Notes: generated by a model not told the origin, from the sequence alone. Numbered from the stretch's first letter, positions 54,131 through 63,206 are shown. The stretch is DNA of 64,000 bases from Rhodococcus tukisamuensis NBRC 100609 (GCF_001894985.1 NZ_BCXG01000002.1:363435-427434), one strand, 5' to 3'. Numbers and translations are program-made.

Positions 54131-55216
54131 CTAGGCCGGCGGCGCCGCGGTGTGCCCGCGCAGCAGTTCGGTCTCGAGCATTTCCACGGTCGCGACGCCG
54201 GAGTGCGACGGGGTGAGCAGCAGCCGCCCGGCCCGCCGCCCCTTCTCCTCGGCCGGCTGGCGGACGGTGGTCAGCCCCTCGCGCAGCGCGTCGTCGACGC
54301 CGTCGAAGCCGGTGATCGACAGCTGCCCGGGCACGTCCAGCCCGCGCCAGCGGGCGTAGTCCAGCGCGCCCAGCGCGAGCACGTCGGTGGTGCACAGCAG
54401 CGCGGTGATCCGCGGGTTCACCGCGAGGGCCTGCTCCGCGGCGGAGTGACCGGCCGGACCGGAGTGCTCGGCGCGCTCGATCACCGTCAGCGAGGCCGGG
54501 TCCAGCCCGGCGGCGGTCAACGCGTCCCGCACCCCGGCGATTCGCTCGCGCTGGACGTGGAAGTTCGGCGAGTTCAGCCGGTCCCCTTCGACGAGGCCGT
54601 CCCGCAGGTCGCGACCGAGCCGCATGCAGAGGACACCGAACTCCTTGTGCCCCAAGGTGATCAGGTACTCGGCCACCTTGCGCATGGCGCCGCGGTCGTC
54701 GATGCCGACCAGCGAGGCCCCCGCGATCTCCCGCGGCTGGTCACACACCACCATCGGCATCCGCCGCTCGAGCACCGCAGCGAGGTAGGGGTCGTCGTCC
54801 GCGACGGAGTACACGACAAAGCCGTCCACCCCGGCCTGCTGCACCACCGCGGCCGCGTCGACGTCGTCGCGGCCCGGCCCGGCGGGCACCAGCAGCAGCC
54901 CCTGGCCGGCGTCCTCGCAGGACTCGGCCAGGCCCGCCAGGAAGCTCATCGCCGCCGGGTCCCGGAAGGAGTAGCTCAATGCCTCGGTGAGCAGCAGTCC
55001 CACCGCGCCCGCCTTGCGGGTGCGCAACGAGCGGGCCACCGGGTCCGGGCCCGGGTAGCCGCGCCGCTTGGCGGCGTCGAGCACCCGTTCGCGCAGTTCC
55101 GCGGACAGTTGGTCCGGCCGGTTGTAGGCGTTGGAGACGGTGGTGCGGGAGACCTTCAGCTCCGCCGCGAGCGACGCCAGGGTGGCCTGACGGTGCGGAT
55201 GACGGGACCGGGACAT
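54131..55216 (-). CDS. LacI-family transcriptional regulator
   Basis: A 361-residue LacI/GalR regulator. The N-terminal HTH and hinge read TLASLAAELKVSRTTVSNAYNRPDQLSAELRERVL in part; the periplasmic-binding-like domain has GLVEGDRL, VIERAEHSG and SITGFDGVDDALREGLTTVRQP. Rv3575c, next to kstR in M. tuberculosis, is likewise a LacI regulator. The palindrome at 55274 is a good LacI-type site. It may control the divergent zinc/manganese ABC genes or itself. Confidence 0.85.
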   Translation of the reverse strand: MSRSRHPHRQATLASLAAELKVSRTTVSNAYNRPDQLSAELRERVLDAAKRRGYPGPDPVARSLRTRKAGAVGLLLTEALSYSFRDPAAMSFLAGLAESCEDAGQGLLLVPAGPGRDDVDAAAVVQQAGVDGFVVYSVADDDPYLAAVLERRMPMVVCDQPREIAGASLVGIDDRGAMRKVAEYLITLGHKEFGVLCMRLGRDLRDGLVEGDRLNSPNFHVQRERIAGVRDALTAAGLDPASLTVIERAEHSGPAGHSAAEQALAVNPRITALLCTTDVLALGALDYARWRGLDVPGQLSITGFDGVDDALREGLTTVRQPAEEKGRRAGRLLLTPSHSGVATVEMLETELLRGHTAAPPA

Positions 55217-55273
55217 AGTCGGACCGTACTGAATGCGGCCGTGACCGACAGCACGGCCCCGCTAATGTACAAC

Positions 55274-55286
55274 GGAAACGGTTTCC
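55274..55286. promoter_or_regulatory. Palindromic operator GGAAACGGTTTCC
   Basis: Six-base arms around a central G between the divergent lacI and metal-ABC genes. The central CG fits LacI-family sites better than Zur boxes. It ends 15 bp before the ABC-operon start; TAATAT at 55289-55294 could be the -10. Confidence 0.7.
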
Positions 55287-55301
55287 ATTAATATCTTGGG
55301 C

Positions 55302-56378
55302 ATGCCTCAGCTCGACCCGACCGCCCGTTCCCGCCGCCACCGCAAGGTCGCCGCGGCCGTCGGGCTGGCCGTCACCGCCGCCCTGACCCTCGGCGCCTGC
55401 TCCACCGCCTCGAGCGCGGACGCGGACGGCCCCGTCGCGGCCGGTCAGCGCGTCAGCATCGTCGCCTCCACCAATGTGTGGGGCTCGGTGGCCGGCGCCG
55501 TCGCCGGAGACCGTGCGGACGTCGTCTCGATCGTCTCGGACCCCTCCGCCGACCCGCACTCCTACGAGGCCAGCCCCCGCGACGCCGCCCGGATCACCGA
55601 CGCCAACCTGGTCGTGCTCAACGGTGGCGGATACGACGGGTTCCTCGACGACATCCTCGAGAGCATGCCCGGCAAGCGGACGGTCGACGCGTTCGAGCTG
55701 TACGGCTCCCCCACCGACCTGCACGGCGACCACGACGCCGCCGCGGCGTCCCCCGCTGCCCCGGAGCCAGAGGCCCACGAGGCGGCGGCCCACGAGGCGG
55801 AGGCCGACTCGCACGCCGGCCACGACCACGACCACGGACACGGCGCGGTGAACGAACACGTCTGGTACGACGTCCCCACCGTCGACGCGGTGGCACAGAA
55901 GATCGCGGCCGAACTCGGCGTCATCGACCCGGCGAACGCCGACGCGTACACCGCCAACGCCGCCGACTTCCACGGCAAGCTCCACCGGATCACCGCGGTG
56001 ACCGACGCCATCGCGGCGACCCACGGACAGGCCCCGGTCGCCCAGACCGAGCCGATCGCGCACTACCTGCTGGCCGCCGCCGACCTCCGCGACGAGACGC
56101 CCGAGGACTTCACGAAGGCCATCGAGGACGGCAACGACCCCCCGCCCGCGGCGATCGCCGCCACCCGGGACCTGCTGGCGGGCAAGAAGGTCCACGCGCT
56201 GATCTACAACAGCCAAACCCAGGACCGCGTCACCCAGGACGTCCGGGCGAACGCCGAGGCGGCGGGCATCACGGTCGTCGAGGTGAGCGAGACGCTGCCC
56301 GAGGGGCTCGACTACATTCAGTGGCAGAGCGCCACCGCCGCGGCACTCGCCGCCGCGCTCGACGGCTCCGCCCGCTGA
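55302..56378 (+). CDS. Zinc/manganese-binding lipoprotein of an ABC importer (ZnuA/AztC-like)
   Basis: A 358-residue cluster A-I solute-binding protein. Lipobox TLGAC near residue 34 after a basic and hydrophobic signal, so a lipoprotein. The His-rich insert (about residues 135-185) includes HAGHDHDHGHG and would hold zinc; VNEHVWYD carries a ligand His. C-terminal HALIYNSQTQD is typical. No SD before ATG 55302 (or TTG 55296), and a -10 just upstream, so it may be leaderless. First gene of a three-gene operon. Confidence 0.88.
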   Translation: MPQLDPTARSRRHRKVAAAVGLAVTAALTLGACSTASSADADGPVAAGQRVSIVASTNVWGSVAGAVAGDRADVVSIVSDPSADPHSYEASPRDAARITDANLVVLNGGGYDGFLDDILESMPGKRTVDAFELYGSPTDLHGDHDAAAASPAAPEPEAHEAAAHEAEADSHAGHDHDHGHGAVNEHVWYDVPTVDAVAQKIAAELGVIDPANADAYTANAADFHGKLHRITAVTDAIAATHGQAPVAQTEPIAHYLLAAADLRDETPEDFTKAIEDGNDPPPAAIAATRDLLAGKKVHALIYNSQTQDRVTQDVRANAEAAGITVVEVSETLPEGLDYIQWQSATAAALAAALDGSAR

Positions 56379-56440
56379 GGCCGGCGCATCCGGTGCAGCG
56401 CGAACCCGAGAACCCGAATCCCGACACCCGAAAAGGCCCC

Positions 56441-57268
56441 GTGACCGAACCCGCCGTCGAACTCAACGGAGCCCGGCTGGCGTACGGACCCCGAACCCTG
56501 TGGTCCGGCCTCGACCTGCAGGTCCGTCCCGGCGAGTTCATCGCCGTGCTCGGCCCCAACGGGTCCGGCAAGACCTCCCTGCTCAAGGTGCTCCTCGGCC
56601 AGGTCCCGCTCTCCGGCGGCAGCGTCCGGATCGCCGGCACGCCCGCGCGCACCGGAAACTCCCACGTCGGGTACATCCCGCAGCAGAAGACCATGGACGA
56701 GGGCCTGCCGCTGCGCGGGCGCGACCTGGTCGGCCTGGGCGTCGACGGCCACCGCTGGGGCACCGGGCTGCGGAACCGTCGCGCCCGCCGCGCCATCGTC
56801 GACGCCGCCATCACCCAGGTGGGCGCGCAGGCCTACGCCGACGCCCCGGTCGGCTCGATGTCCGGCGGCGAGCAGCAGCGACTGCGGGTGGCGCAGGCCC
56901 TCGTCGGCGACCCCAGGGTGCTGCTGTGCGACGAGCCGCTGCTGAGCCTGGACCTGGCCAACCAGCACCGGGTGTCCGACCTGATCAACCAGCGCCGGCT
57001 CGAGCACGACACCGCGGTGCTGTTCGTGACCCACGAGATCAACCCGATCCTGCCGCTCGTCGACCGGGTGCTGTACCTGGTGGACGGCCGGTTCCGGATC
57101 GGCACCGCCGCCGAGGTGATGACCTCGGAGGTGCTCTCGGAGCTTTACCAGACCGACGTCGAGGTGCTGCACGTGCGCGGGCGACTGGTCGTCGTGGGCA
57201 CGGGCGACGCCATCGACGCGCTCGGCAGTGCGGGCGGCGAGGGCATCCACCACGAGGACCACGAATGA
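56441..57268 (+). CDS. ATPase of the metal ABC importer
   Basis: A 275-residue ABC ATPase. Walker A GPNGSGKTSLL, signature MSGGEQQRL, Walker B VLLCDEPLLSLDL and switch VLFVTHE. It binds the permease at 57265. GTG 56441 has GAAAAGG upstream; the longer in-frame open stretch is the binding protein read in another frame. It is separated from the binding protein gene by 62 bp, and overlaps the permease start (ATGA). Confidence 0.9.
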   Translation: MTEPAVELNGARLAYGPRTLWSGLDLQVRPGEFIAVLGPNGSGKTSLLKVLLGQVPLSGGSVRIAGTPARTGNSHVGYIPQQKTMDEGLPLRGRDLVGLGVDGHRWGTGLRNRRARRAIVDAAITQVGAQAYADAPVGSMSGGEQQRLRVAQALVGDPRVLLCDEPLLSLDLANQHRVSDLINQRRLEHDTAVLFVTHEINPILPLVDRVLYLVDGRFRIGTAAEVMTSEVLSELYQTDVEVLHVRGRLVVVGTGDAIDALGSAGGEGIHHEDHE

Positions 57269-58152
57269 ACGAGAAGCTCTCCGAGGCCCTGTCGATGATG
57301 TTCGACTGGCAGGCCACCCTCGACCTGCTGCACTACGACTTCGTGCAGCAGGCGTTGCTCGCCGCCGCGATCCTGGGGTTGCTCGCCGGCGCGATCGGTC
57401 CGCTGATCATCAGCCGGCAGATGTCGTTCGCGGTGCACGGCACCAGCGAGCTGTCGCTGACCGGTGCCTCCGCGGCGCTGCTGGCCGGCCTCAGCGTGGG
57501 TCTCGGCGCCATCGTCGGCTCGGTCGTCGCGGCCGTGCTGTTCGGCCTGCTCGGCGCCAAGGCCCGCGAACGCGACTCGGTGATCGGCGTCATCATGTCG
57601 TTCGGCCTCGGCCTGTCCGTGCTGTTCATGTGGCTCTACCCCGGCCGCACCGGCACCAGCTTCTCGCTGCTCGTCGGGCAGATCGTCGGCGTCGGCAACA
57701 GCGGCCTGCAACTGCTGCTGGTGTGCGCGGTCCTGGTCCTCGCGGTGCTGCTGGTGGTGTACCGGCCGCTGCTGTTCGCCAGCACCGACCCGGACGTCGC
57801 GCGGGCCCGTGGCGTGCCGATCCGGGCACTGTCGATCGTGTTCGCGGTGCTGGTCGGCGTGGCCGCCGCGCTCGGCGTGCAGATCGTCGGCGCGCTGCTG
57901 GTGCTCTCGCTGCTCATCACCCCCGCGGCAGCGGCCGCGCGGATCACGTCGAACCCGCTGCGGACCACGCTGCTGTCCATCCTGTTCGCCGAGCTCGCGG
58001 CCGTCGGTGGCATCCTGCTCTCGCTGGCGCCCGGCGTCCCGGTGTCCACCTTCGTCACCACCATCTCGTTCGTGATCTACCTGATCTGCCGCGTGGTGGG
58101 CGCGCGCCGCGGGCGCAGCAGCGGTCGGGTCGTGACCACGGCCGCGGCCTGA
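57265..58152 (+). CDS. Permease of the metal ABC importer (ABC-3 family)
   Basis: A 295-residue membrane protein with about 8-9 segments. GAIGPLIISRQMSFAVHGTSEL in part and a Gly-rich SFGLGLSVLFMWLY mark the ABC-3 family that moves zinc and manganese. It overlaps the ATPase gene by 4 bp. It ends in a basic tail. With the binding protein and ATPase it forms a complete importer; metal selectivity is inferred from the His-rich lipoprotein. Confidence 0.9.
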   Translation: MNEKLSEALSMMFDWQATLDLLHYDFVQQALLAAAILGLLAGAIGPLIISRQMSFAVHGTSELSLTGASAALLAGLSVGLGAIVGSVVAAVLFGLLGAKARERDSVIGVIMSFGLGLSVLFMWLYPGRTGTSFSLLVGQIVGVGNSGLQLLLVCAVLVLAVLLVVYRPLLFASTDPDVARARGVPIRALSIVFAVLVGVAAALGVQIVGALLVLSLLITPAAAAARITSNPLRTTLLSILFAELAAVGGILLSLAPGVPVSTFVTTISFVIYLICRVVGARRGRSSGRVVTTAAA

Positions 58153-58213
58153 CTCCGGTCCGACTCTCCGGCGACGCGGGACCGTCGGCGCCGTCGGCAC
58201 CTAGGATTCGGGC

Positions 58214-58972
58214 ATGGCGTCCATCGATCTCAACAGCGACCTCGGCGAGAGCTTCGGAGCCTGGCGGCTCGGCGACGACGAGGCCATGCTCGACCTCGTC
58301 ACCAGTGCCAACGTCGCCTGCGGCTTCCACGCCGGCGACCCGACGACGCTGCTGAACACCTGCCGCGCGGCGAGCGAGCGGGCCGTCCGGATCGGCGCCC
58401 AGGTCGGCTACCGGGACCTGGCCGGCTTCGGTCGCCGCTTCCTCGACGTCGCCCCCGCCGACCTCACCGCCGACGTGATCTACCAGATCGGCGCGCTGGA
58501 CGGCCTCGCGCAGACCGTCGACTCCGCGGTCGCGTACGTCAAACCCCATGGCGCGCTCTACAACACGATCGTCCACCACCGTGACCAGGCCCGGGCGGTG
58601 GTGGCCGCGGTGGTGGCCTACGACCCCACCCTGCCGGTGCTCGGGCTGCCCGGGTCGGTGTTCCTCGCCGAGGCGGAGGCCGCCGGGCTGCGAACAGTGG
58701 CCGAGGCATTCGCGGACCGCACGTACACCCCGGCCGGGGAGCTGGTGCCCCGCACCGAACCCGGCGCGGTGCTCTCCGACCCCGGACTCGTGGCGGACCG
58801 GGTGCTCCGGTTGGTCGAGCGCGGCGAGATCGAGGCGGTCGACGGCAGTGTCCTGCACACCCGCGCCGACTCCGTCTGCGTGCACGGCGACTCCCCCGCC
58901 GCGGTGGCGATGGCCGCGGCCGTCCGCGCCCGGCTCGACGCGTCGGGCGTCGACATGACGCCGTTCGTCTGA
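58214..58972 (+). CDS. pxpA: PxpA, 5-oxoprolinase subunit A (LamB/YcsF)
   Basis: A 252-residue LamB/YcsF protein. [11 protein letters not shown] at the N-terminus, [11 protein letters not shown] and [13 protein letters not shown], all family-typical. With PxpB and PxpC it hydrolyses 5-oxoproline using ATP, detoxifying this by-product of glutamine and glutathione. Its stop overlaps the pxpB start (TGATG). The third subunit, PxpC, is 3.3 kb away in this window. Confidence 0.92.
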   Translation: MASIDLNSDLGESFGAWRLGDDEAMLDLVTSANVACGFHAGDPTTLLNTCRAASERAVRIGAQVGYRDLAGFGRRFLDVAPADLTADVIYQIGALDGLAQTVDSAVAYVKPHGALYNTIVHHRDQARAVVAAVVAYDPTLPVLGLPGSVFLAEAEAAGLRTVAEAFADRTYTPAGELVPRTEPGAVLSDPGLVADRVLRLVERGEIEAVDGSVLHTRADSVCVHGDSPAAVAMAAAVRARLDASGVDMTPFV

Positions 58973-59583
58973 TGCGCCTGCTCGACGTCGGCGACAGCGC
59001 ACTGCTGGCCGAGTTCGACGACCTCGACGCGGTGCTCGCGCACTACCGGGGCCTGGACGCCGCGCGCATCGCGGGCGTCGTCGACGTGGTGCCCGCCGCC
59101 CGGACGGTCCTGGTGCGCTTCGACCGCACGCTGACCGACCGCGCGCGAATCGTCCGTTGGCTGACCGAGACCCGACCGGTCGCAGCCGCCTCCGACGCGA
59201 CGACCGAGCCGGTCCGGATCCCGGTCCGTTACGACGGGCCCGACCTGGCCGAGGTCGGCGAGCTGACCGGACTGGGCCCCGGCGGCGTCGTGGCCGCGCA
59301 CACCGGCCGCGACTGGACCGTCGCCTTCGCCGGGTTCGCGCCCGGATTCGGCTACCTGGTCGGCGGCGACCCCCGGCTGCGGGTCCCGCGCCGGACGGTC
59401 CCCCGCACCGCGGTCCCGGCCGGTGCCGTCGGCCTGGCCGGCGAGTTCTCCGGCGTCTACCCGCGCAGCTCGCCCGGCGGCTGGCAGCTGATCGGCAGCA
59501 CCGACGAGCCGATGTGGGACGTCGAACGCGACCCGCCCGCGCTGCTCCGACCGGGCGCGACCGTTCGGTTCGTCGCGCTCTGA
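58972..59583 (+). CDS. pxpB: PxpB, 5-oxoprolinase subunit B (KipI)
   Basis: A 203-residue carboxyltransferase-like protein. FAGFAPGFGYLVGGDP, RVPRRTVPRTAVPAGAVGLAG in part, and YPRSSPGGWQLIGST mark the family. It complexes with PxpC (KipA) in the ATP-dependent part of the reaction. It is followed after 6 bp by the convergent MFS gene, so no further gene can be in the operon on that side. Confidence 0.92.
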   Translation: MRLLDVGDSALLAEFDDLDAVLAHYRGLDAARIAGVVDVVPAARTVLVRFDRTLTDRARIVRWLTETRPVAAASDATTEPVRIPVRYDGPDLAEVGELTGLGPGGVVAAHTGRDWTVAFAGFAPGFGYLVGGDPRLRVPRRTVPRTAVPAGAVGLAGEFSGVYPRSSPGGWQLIGSTDEPMWDVERDPPALLRPGATVRFVAL

Positions 59584-59589
59584 TCCCGG

Positions 59590-60987
59590 CTACCGGAGCG
59601 ACGCCGACCGCCACGCCGTCGGCGCCGCGACCGCGGCAACGGCGGCGAACGTCCCGAACAGCAGCTGCGCCGACCCCGCCGACCCGCCGCCGAGGTTCAC
59701 CAGCAGCCCGGCCAGTGCGGCCCCGAATGCGTTGGCCACCAACTGGACCGTGTTGATCGCCGCGGCCGCCTTGCCGCCCTCACCCGGGTCGTCGACGCTG
59801 CCCATCACGAAGGTCGCCAGGTGCGGCCAGGCGGCGCCGATGCCGGCCCCCGCCAGCACCAGCGCCGCGACCCACGTCGCGATCACCGGCCCGGACGCCT
59901 CCTCCCGCTGGGCAAGTGCCGCGACGAAGAAGCCGAGCGCCACCATCGCGGGCCCCGAGACCACCACCGCCCGGACCACCCGGGGCCGCGCCGCACCGGC
60001 GCTGGAGATCTCACCGATCGTCCAGCCCACGGCCAGCGCCGCACCCAGGAAGCCCGCGGCGACCGGCGTCAGCCCGCCGAGCCGCTGACCGAACAGCGGC
60101 ACGAACGTCTCCGCCGTGGACGCGATCGCCAGCAGCGCGATGGTCAGGTAGGTCCACCGGAGCGGGTTGCCCGCGGCGAAGGTGACGGCGGGCAGCACCC
60201 TCGTCGACGACCTCCGCTCGCACACCACGAAGACCACCAGCAGCGCCAGTCCGGCCAGGACGCCGACGGCCGCGACACCGGCCCGGGTGGACAGGCTCGC
60301 CACGCTCACCACGAGCGCCGCGGTCGAGAGCAGCACCATCGACCGGACCGGCACCGCGTCCACCACGGTGTCCGCGGGCCGGTCGCCGGGGATGTACCGG
60401 GGCACCACCGCACCGAGCGCGGCCGCGAGCACGGCCAGCGTGACGAACGCCAGACGCCACGCGCCGAACTGGGCGAACAGACCACCCACGGCCGGCCCGA
60501 CGAAGGTCCCGATCCCCCACATCCCCGACACCAGCGCGGACGCGCGGGCCCACAGCCCGGCCGGCAGCACCGATCGGATCAGCGCGTAGGCGAGGCCGCT
60601 GAGCAGCCCGCCGCCGAGACCCTGCAGGGCGCGGCCGACCAGCAGCACGAACATGTCCGGCGCCGCCGCGCACACCAGCGTGCCCGCCGTGAACAGACCG
60701 ATGGCGCTCAGGTACGCCCCGCGTGAGCCCACCCCGGCCAGCAGCCGGCTCACCAACACCGCGGAGACCACCGATGCGACCAGGAAAATGGTTGTGGCCC
60801 AGGCGAAGTACCGCTCGCCGCCGATCTCGTCGACCGCGGACGGCAGCAGGCTGGCGGTGAGATAGATGTTCACCGCGTACAGCGCGACGCCGCCGGCGAG
60901 CACCACCATCGGACCGAGATGGGCCGGGCCGAGCAGTTGCCGCCAGCCGCGGTCGGGCGGGGTGGACTGTGTTTCGGTCGGCTGCAT
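59590..60987 (-). CDS. SoxR-controlled MFS efflux transporter
   Basis: A 465-residue MFS protein. LLPSAVDEIGGERYFAWA near the N-terminus, GRALQGLGGGLLSGLAYA (antiport motif) and GTFVGPAVGGLFA. Hydrophobic segments suggest 12-14 helices, DHA2-like. ATG 60987 lies one base after the predicted RNA start of a MerR-type promoter with a SoxR box, so leaderless. It likely exports redox-active or toxic small molecules; the substrate is inferred from SoxR control. Confidence 0.85.
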   Translation of the reverse strand: MQPTETQSTPPDRGWRQLLGPAHLGPMVVLAGGVALYAVNIYLTASLLPSAVDEIGGERYFAWATTIFLVASVVSAVLVSRLLAGVGSRGAYLSAIGLFTAGTLVCAAAPDMFVLLVGRALQGLGGGLLSGLAYALIRSVLPAGLWARASALVSGMWGIGTFVGPAVGGLFAQFGAWRLAFVTLAVLAAALGAVVPRYIPGDRPADTVVDAVPVRSMVLLSTAALVVSVASLSTRAGVAAVGVLAGLALLVVFVVCERRSSTRVLPAVTFAAGNPLRWTYLTIALLAIASTAETFVPLFGQRLGGLTPVAAGFLGAALAVGWTIGEISSAGAARPRVVRAVVVSGPAMVALGFFVAALAQREEASGPVIATWVAALVLAGAGIGAAWPHLATFVMGSVDDPGEGGKAAAAINTVQLVANAFGAALAGLLVNLGGGSAGSAQLLFGTFAAVAAVAAPTAWRSASLR

Positions 60988-60994
60988 GACCGCT

Positions 60995-61025
60995 ACGCTA
61001 AAACCTCCAGTGCACTCGAGGTCAA
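60995..61025 (-). promoter_or_regulatory. SoxR box in a 19-bp-spaced promoter
   Basis: On the minus strand: -35 TTGACC (61025-61020), 19-bp spacer, -10 TAGCGT (61000-60995). The palindrome ACCTCCAGTGCACTCGAGGT (61003-61022, arms of 10 with one mismatch) fills the spacer. Such long spacers are the mark of MerR-family activation. It sits next to soxR. Confidence 0.88.
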
Positions 61026-61038
61026 TTCGGAGGGTCCC

Positions 61039-61536
61039 GTGCCGACAGGAGGCCCCGTTCCCGCCGACGCAGGCTCGACGCCGGTTCCGGTTCCGCGACG
61101 CCCTGCTGCGACGGAACTGCTCGGCGTGGGCGAAATCGCCCGGCGCAGCGGACTGGCCGTGAGCGCGCTGCACTACTACGAGTCGGTGGGTCTGCTCTCC
61201 CCCGAACGCACCGCCGGGAACCAGCGCCGCTACCCGCGCAGCGTGCTGCGGCGGATCGCGTTCATCCGGATGGCGAACCGGGTCGGGATCCCGCTGGCCG
61301 ACGTCGCGGCGGCGCTCGCCACCCTCCCGGACGGGCGGACCCCGACGAGGCGGGACTGGGAGCGGCTGTCGGGTCAGTGGCGGGCCGAGCTCGACGAACG
61401 GATCCACCGCCTCCAGCAGTTGCGCGACGACTTCACCGGCTGCATCGGCTGCGGCTGCCTCTCGCTCAACTCCTGCTGGATGCTCAACCCCGGTGACCGG
61501 CTCGGCGAGCAGGGCCCGGGGCCGCAACGGCTCTGA
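61039..61536 (+). CDS. soxR: SoxR, [2Fe-2S] MerR-family redox sensor
   Basis: A 165-residue MerR regulator with an Ala/Pro-rich N-terminal extension, then LGVGEIARRSGLAVSALHYYE (in part) as the winged HTH, a dimer helix and the cluster motif CIGCGCLSLNSC. That fits CX2CXCX5C of SoxR. GTG 61039 has GGAGGG four bases upstream. It activates the divergent MFS gene through the box at 61003. Redox-active compounds oxidise the cluster. Confidence 0.92.
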   Translation: MPTGGPVPADAGSTPVPVPRRPAATELLGVGEIARRSGLAVSALHYYESVGLLSPERTAGNQRRYPRSVLRRIAFIRMANRVGIPLADVAAALATLPDGRTPTRRDWERLSGQWRAELDERIHRLQQLRDDFTGCIGCGCLSLNSCWMLNPGDRLGEQGPGPQRL

Positions 61537-61543
61537 CGCCCGG

Positions 61544-62233
61544 TCAGCCGCCGAGGGCGAAGGCGACCAGGAATCCGACCGCGGTGGAGAGGCCGACCCA
61601 CCAGCCGCCCTCCCGGTACGCCTCCGGCATCAGCGAGTCCGCGAGCACGGCGATGGTCGCGCCGCCGGCGAAGGCCTGGATCACCGCGATGTGACGGCTG
61701 CCGATGTTGTCCGCGGCGGCGTTCGCGGCGATCACCACCAGCACCAGCACCACAGCGGTCACCGCCCACAGCAGCAGCGTCCGGCGCGGGTCGAACCGCG
61801 GTTGGGTGCGCATCGATGCGGCGCCGGCGACCGCCTCCGGGACGTTGCCCACCGCGACCGCCACCAGCAGCACCATCCCGCCGCCGCCGCTCAGCGAGAC
61901 GCCGAGGGCGGTGTTCTCCGGGATGCCGTCGAGCAGGGTGCCGAGCATCAGTGCCCAGCCCAGGGCCGCCGGACCCAACTTGTTCTCGATCAGGTGGTCG
62001 GCCACCACGTAGACCAGCGCGCCACCGAGGAGTGCGGTCCCGGCCACCAGCACACCCTCGGAGTCGAACGCCGGCTGGAACAGTTCGGTGGAGACCGCCG
62101 CGACCATCGTCCCGGCACCGAACGCCATCAGTGCGGCGAGCAGCGGCCGCGGCAGGTCGTACCGCAGGCCGATCAGGGCGCCGAGAAACAGCGGCACGGC
62201 CGTGCCGAGCCCGTACAACGCGGCGGTCAGCAT
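61544..62233 (-). CDS. ZIP-family transporter-like membrane protein with altered metal motifs
   Basis: A 229-residue membrane protein of about 7-8 helices, ZIP-like. The ZIP helix-4 motif HNxPEG appears as DGIPENTALG, and helix 5 as GNVPEAVAG, so the usual His ligands are replaced by Asp/Gly. It may carry another ion or none. ATG 62233. It is convergent with soxR (7 bp between stops) and divergent from pxpC. It resembles proteins often annotated as zinc permeases. Confidence 0.75.
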   Translation of the reverse strand: MLTAALYGLGTAVPLFLGALIGLRYDLPRPLLAALMAFGAGTMVAAVSTELFQPAFDSEGVLVAGTALLGGALVYVVADHLIENKLGPAALGWALMLGTLLDGIPENTALGVSLSGGGGMVLLVAVAVGNVPEAVAGAASMRTQPRFDPRRTLLLWAVTAVVLVLVVIAANAAADNIGSRHIAVIQAFAGGATIAVLADSLMPEAYREGGWWVGLSTAVGFLVAFALGG

Positions 62234-62282
62234 CCGCCGATCGTAGTGGGGCTCGCGGCGCCGGTGAGGGAGACTCTCAGGT

Positions 62283-63140
62283 ATGGCATGGCTCGAGGTG
62301 ATCCGGACCGGTGCGCTCGCCACGGTCCAGGACCGTGGCCGGCCCGGCTTCGGCGCGCTCGGCGTCGGAGCATCGGGCGCCGCCGACCTGGGCTCGCACG
62401 ACAGCGCCAACAGGCTGGTGGGCAACGACCCCCAGGCCGCGACGGTCGAGGTGACGCTCGGCGGGCTGCGGGTACGCGCCGTGGGGTCCGCGACGGTGGC
62501 GGTCGCGGGGGCACGGGTGCCCCTGACGCTGAACGGGTCGCCGCGCGCCGACTACAGCCGGGTGCAGCTGGAGGACGGCGACGTGCTCGCGCTCGGCCGG
62601 GCCGTCGGCGGGCTGCGCAGCTACCTGGCCGTGCGCGGCGGGATCGCGGTCCCGCCGACCCTCGGCAGCCGCGCCACCGACACCCTCGCCGGGCTCGGGC
62701 CGCCGCCGGTGCGGGTCGGCGACCGACTGCCCGTCGGCGACGACGCTGCGGACTGGCCGGCCGAGGAGATCATCCCGCCGCCGCCCGTCCGTTCGGGGCC
62801 GACCCTGCTGCGGTTGCGTCTCGGGCCGCGGTCGGACTGGTTCGCCGAGTCCGCTGTCGACACGCTGCTCGGACAGACCTGGGCGGTGTCCCCCGAGACC
62901 GACCGGGTGGGCGCGCGACTGCGTGGTGCGGCGCCGCTGCCGCGCCTTGGCGACAGTGAACTGCCGAGCGAGGGCATGGTGCGTGGGGCTCTGCAGGTTC
63001 CGGCCGGCGGGCAGCCGGTGCTGTTCCTGGCGGACCACCCGGTGACCGGGGGCTATCCGGTGATCGCGGTGCTGGTGGACGCGGATCTCGGTGCGGCCGG
63101 GCAGCTGGTGCCCGGCGACGTGGTGCGCTTCGCCCTCTGA
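62283..63140 (+). CDS. pxpC: PxpC, 5-oxoprolinase subunit C (KipA)
   Basis: A 285-residue protein. ATVQDRGRPGFGALGVGASG in part, the Asn of SANRLVGN and the C-terminal LFLADHPVTGGYPVIAVL mark KipA/PxpC. It is the partner of PxpB but separated from pxpAB by an MFS-soxR-ZIP block. ATG 62283; short promoter region of 49 bp upstream shared with the ZIP-like gene. Followed by a hairpin. Confidence 0.9.
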   Translation: MAWLEVIRTGALATVQDRGRPGFGALGVGASGAADLGSHDSANRLVGNDPQAATVEVTLGGLRVRAVGSATVAVAGARVPLTLNGSPRADYSRVQLEDGDVLALGRAVGGLRSYLAVRGGIAVPPTLGSRATDTLAGLGPPPVRVGDRLPVGDDAADWPAEEIIPPPPVRSGPTLLRLRLGPRSDWFAESAVDTLLGQTWAVSPETDRVGARLRGAAPLPRLGDSELPSEGMVRGALQVPAGGQPVLFLADHPVTGGYPVIAVLVDADLGAAGQLVPGDVVRFAL

Positions 63141-63167
63141 CGGGCGCGGCCGCCCTGGTCGACCGCA

Positions 63168-63206
63168 GTGAGTCCTTTCGGCCCCAGCGGGACCGAAAGG
63201 ACTCAC
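63168..63206. terminator. Bidirectional terminator-like hairpin
   Basis: 18-bp arms (63168-63185 with 63189-63206) with one mismatch and a three-base loop, between convergent pxpC and rlmB. Confidence 0.82.

Noticed and set aside
55274..55286. Zur box
   Set aside because: Actinobacterial Zur sites are AT-rich at the centre; this has a CG centre and fits LacI. Not excluded, so kept as an alternative.
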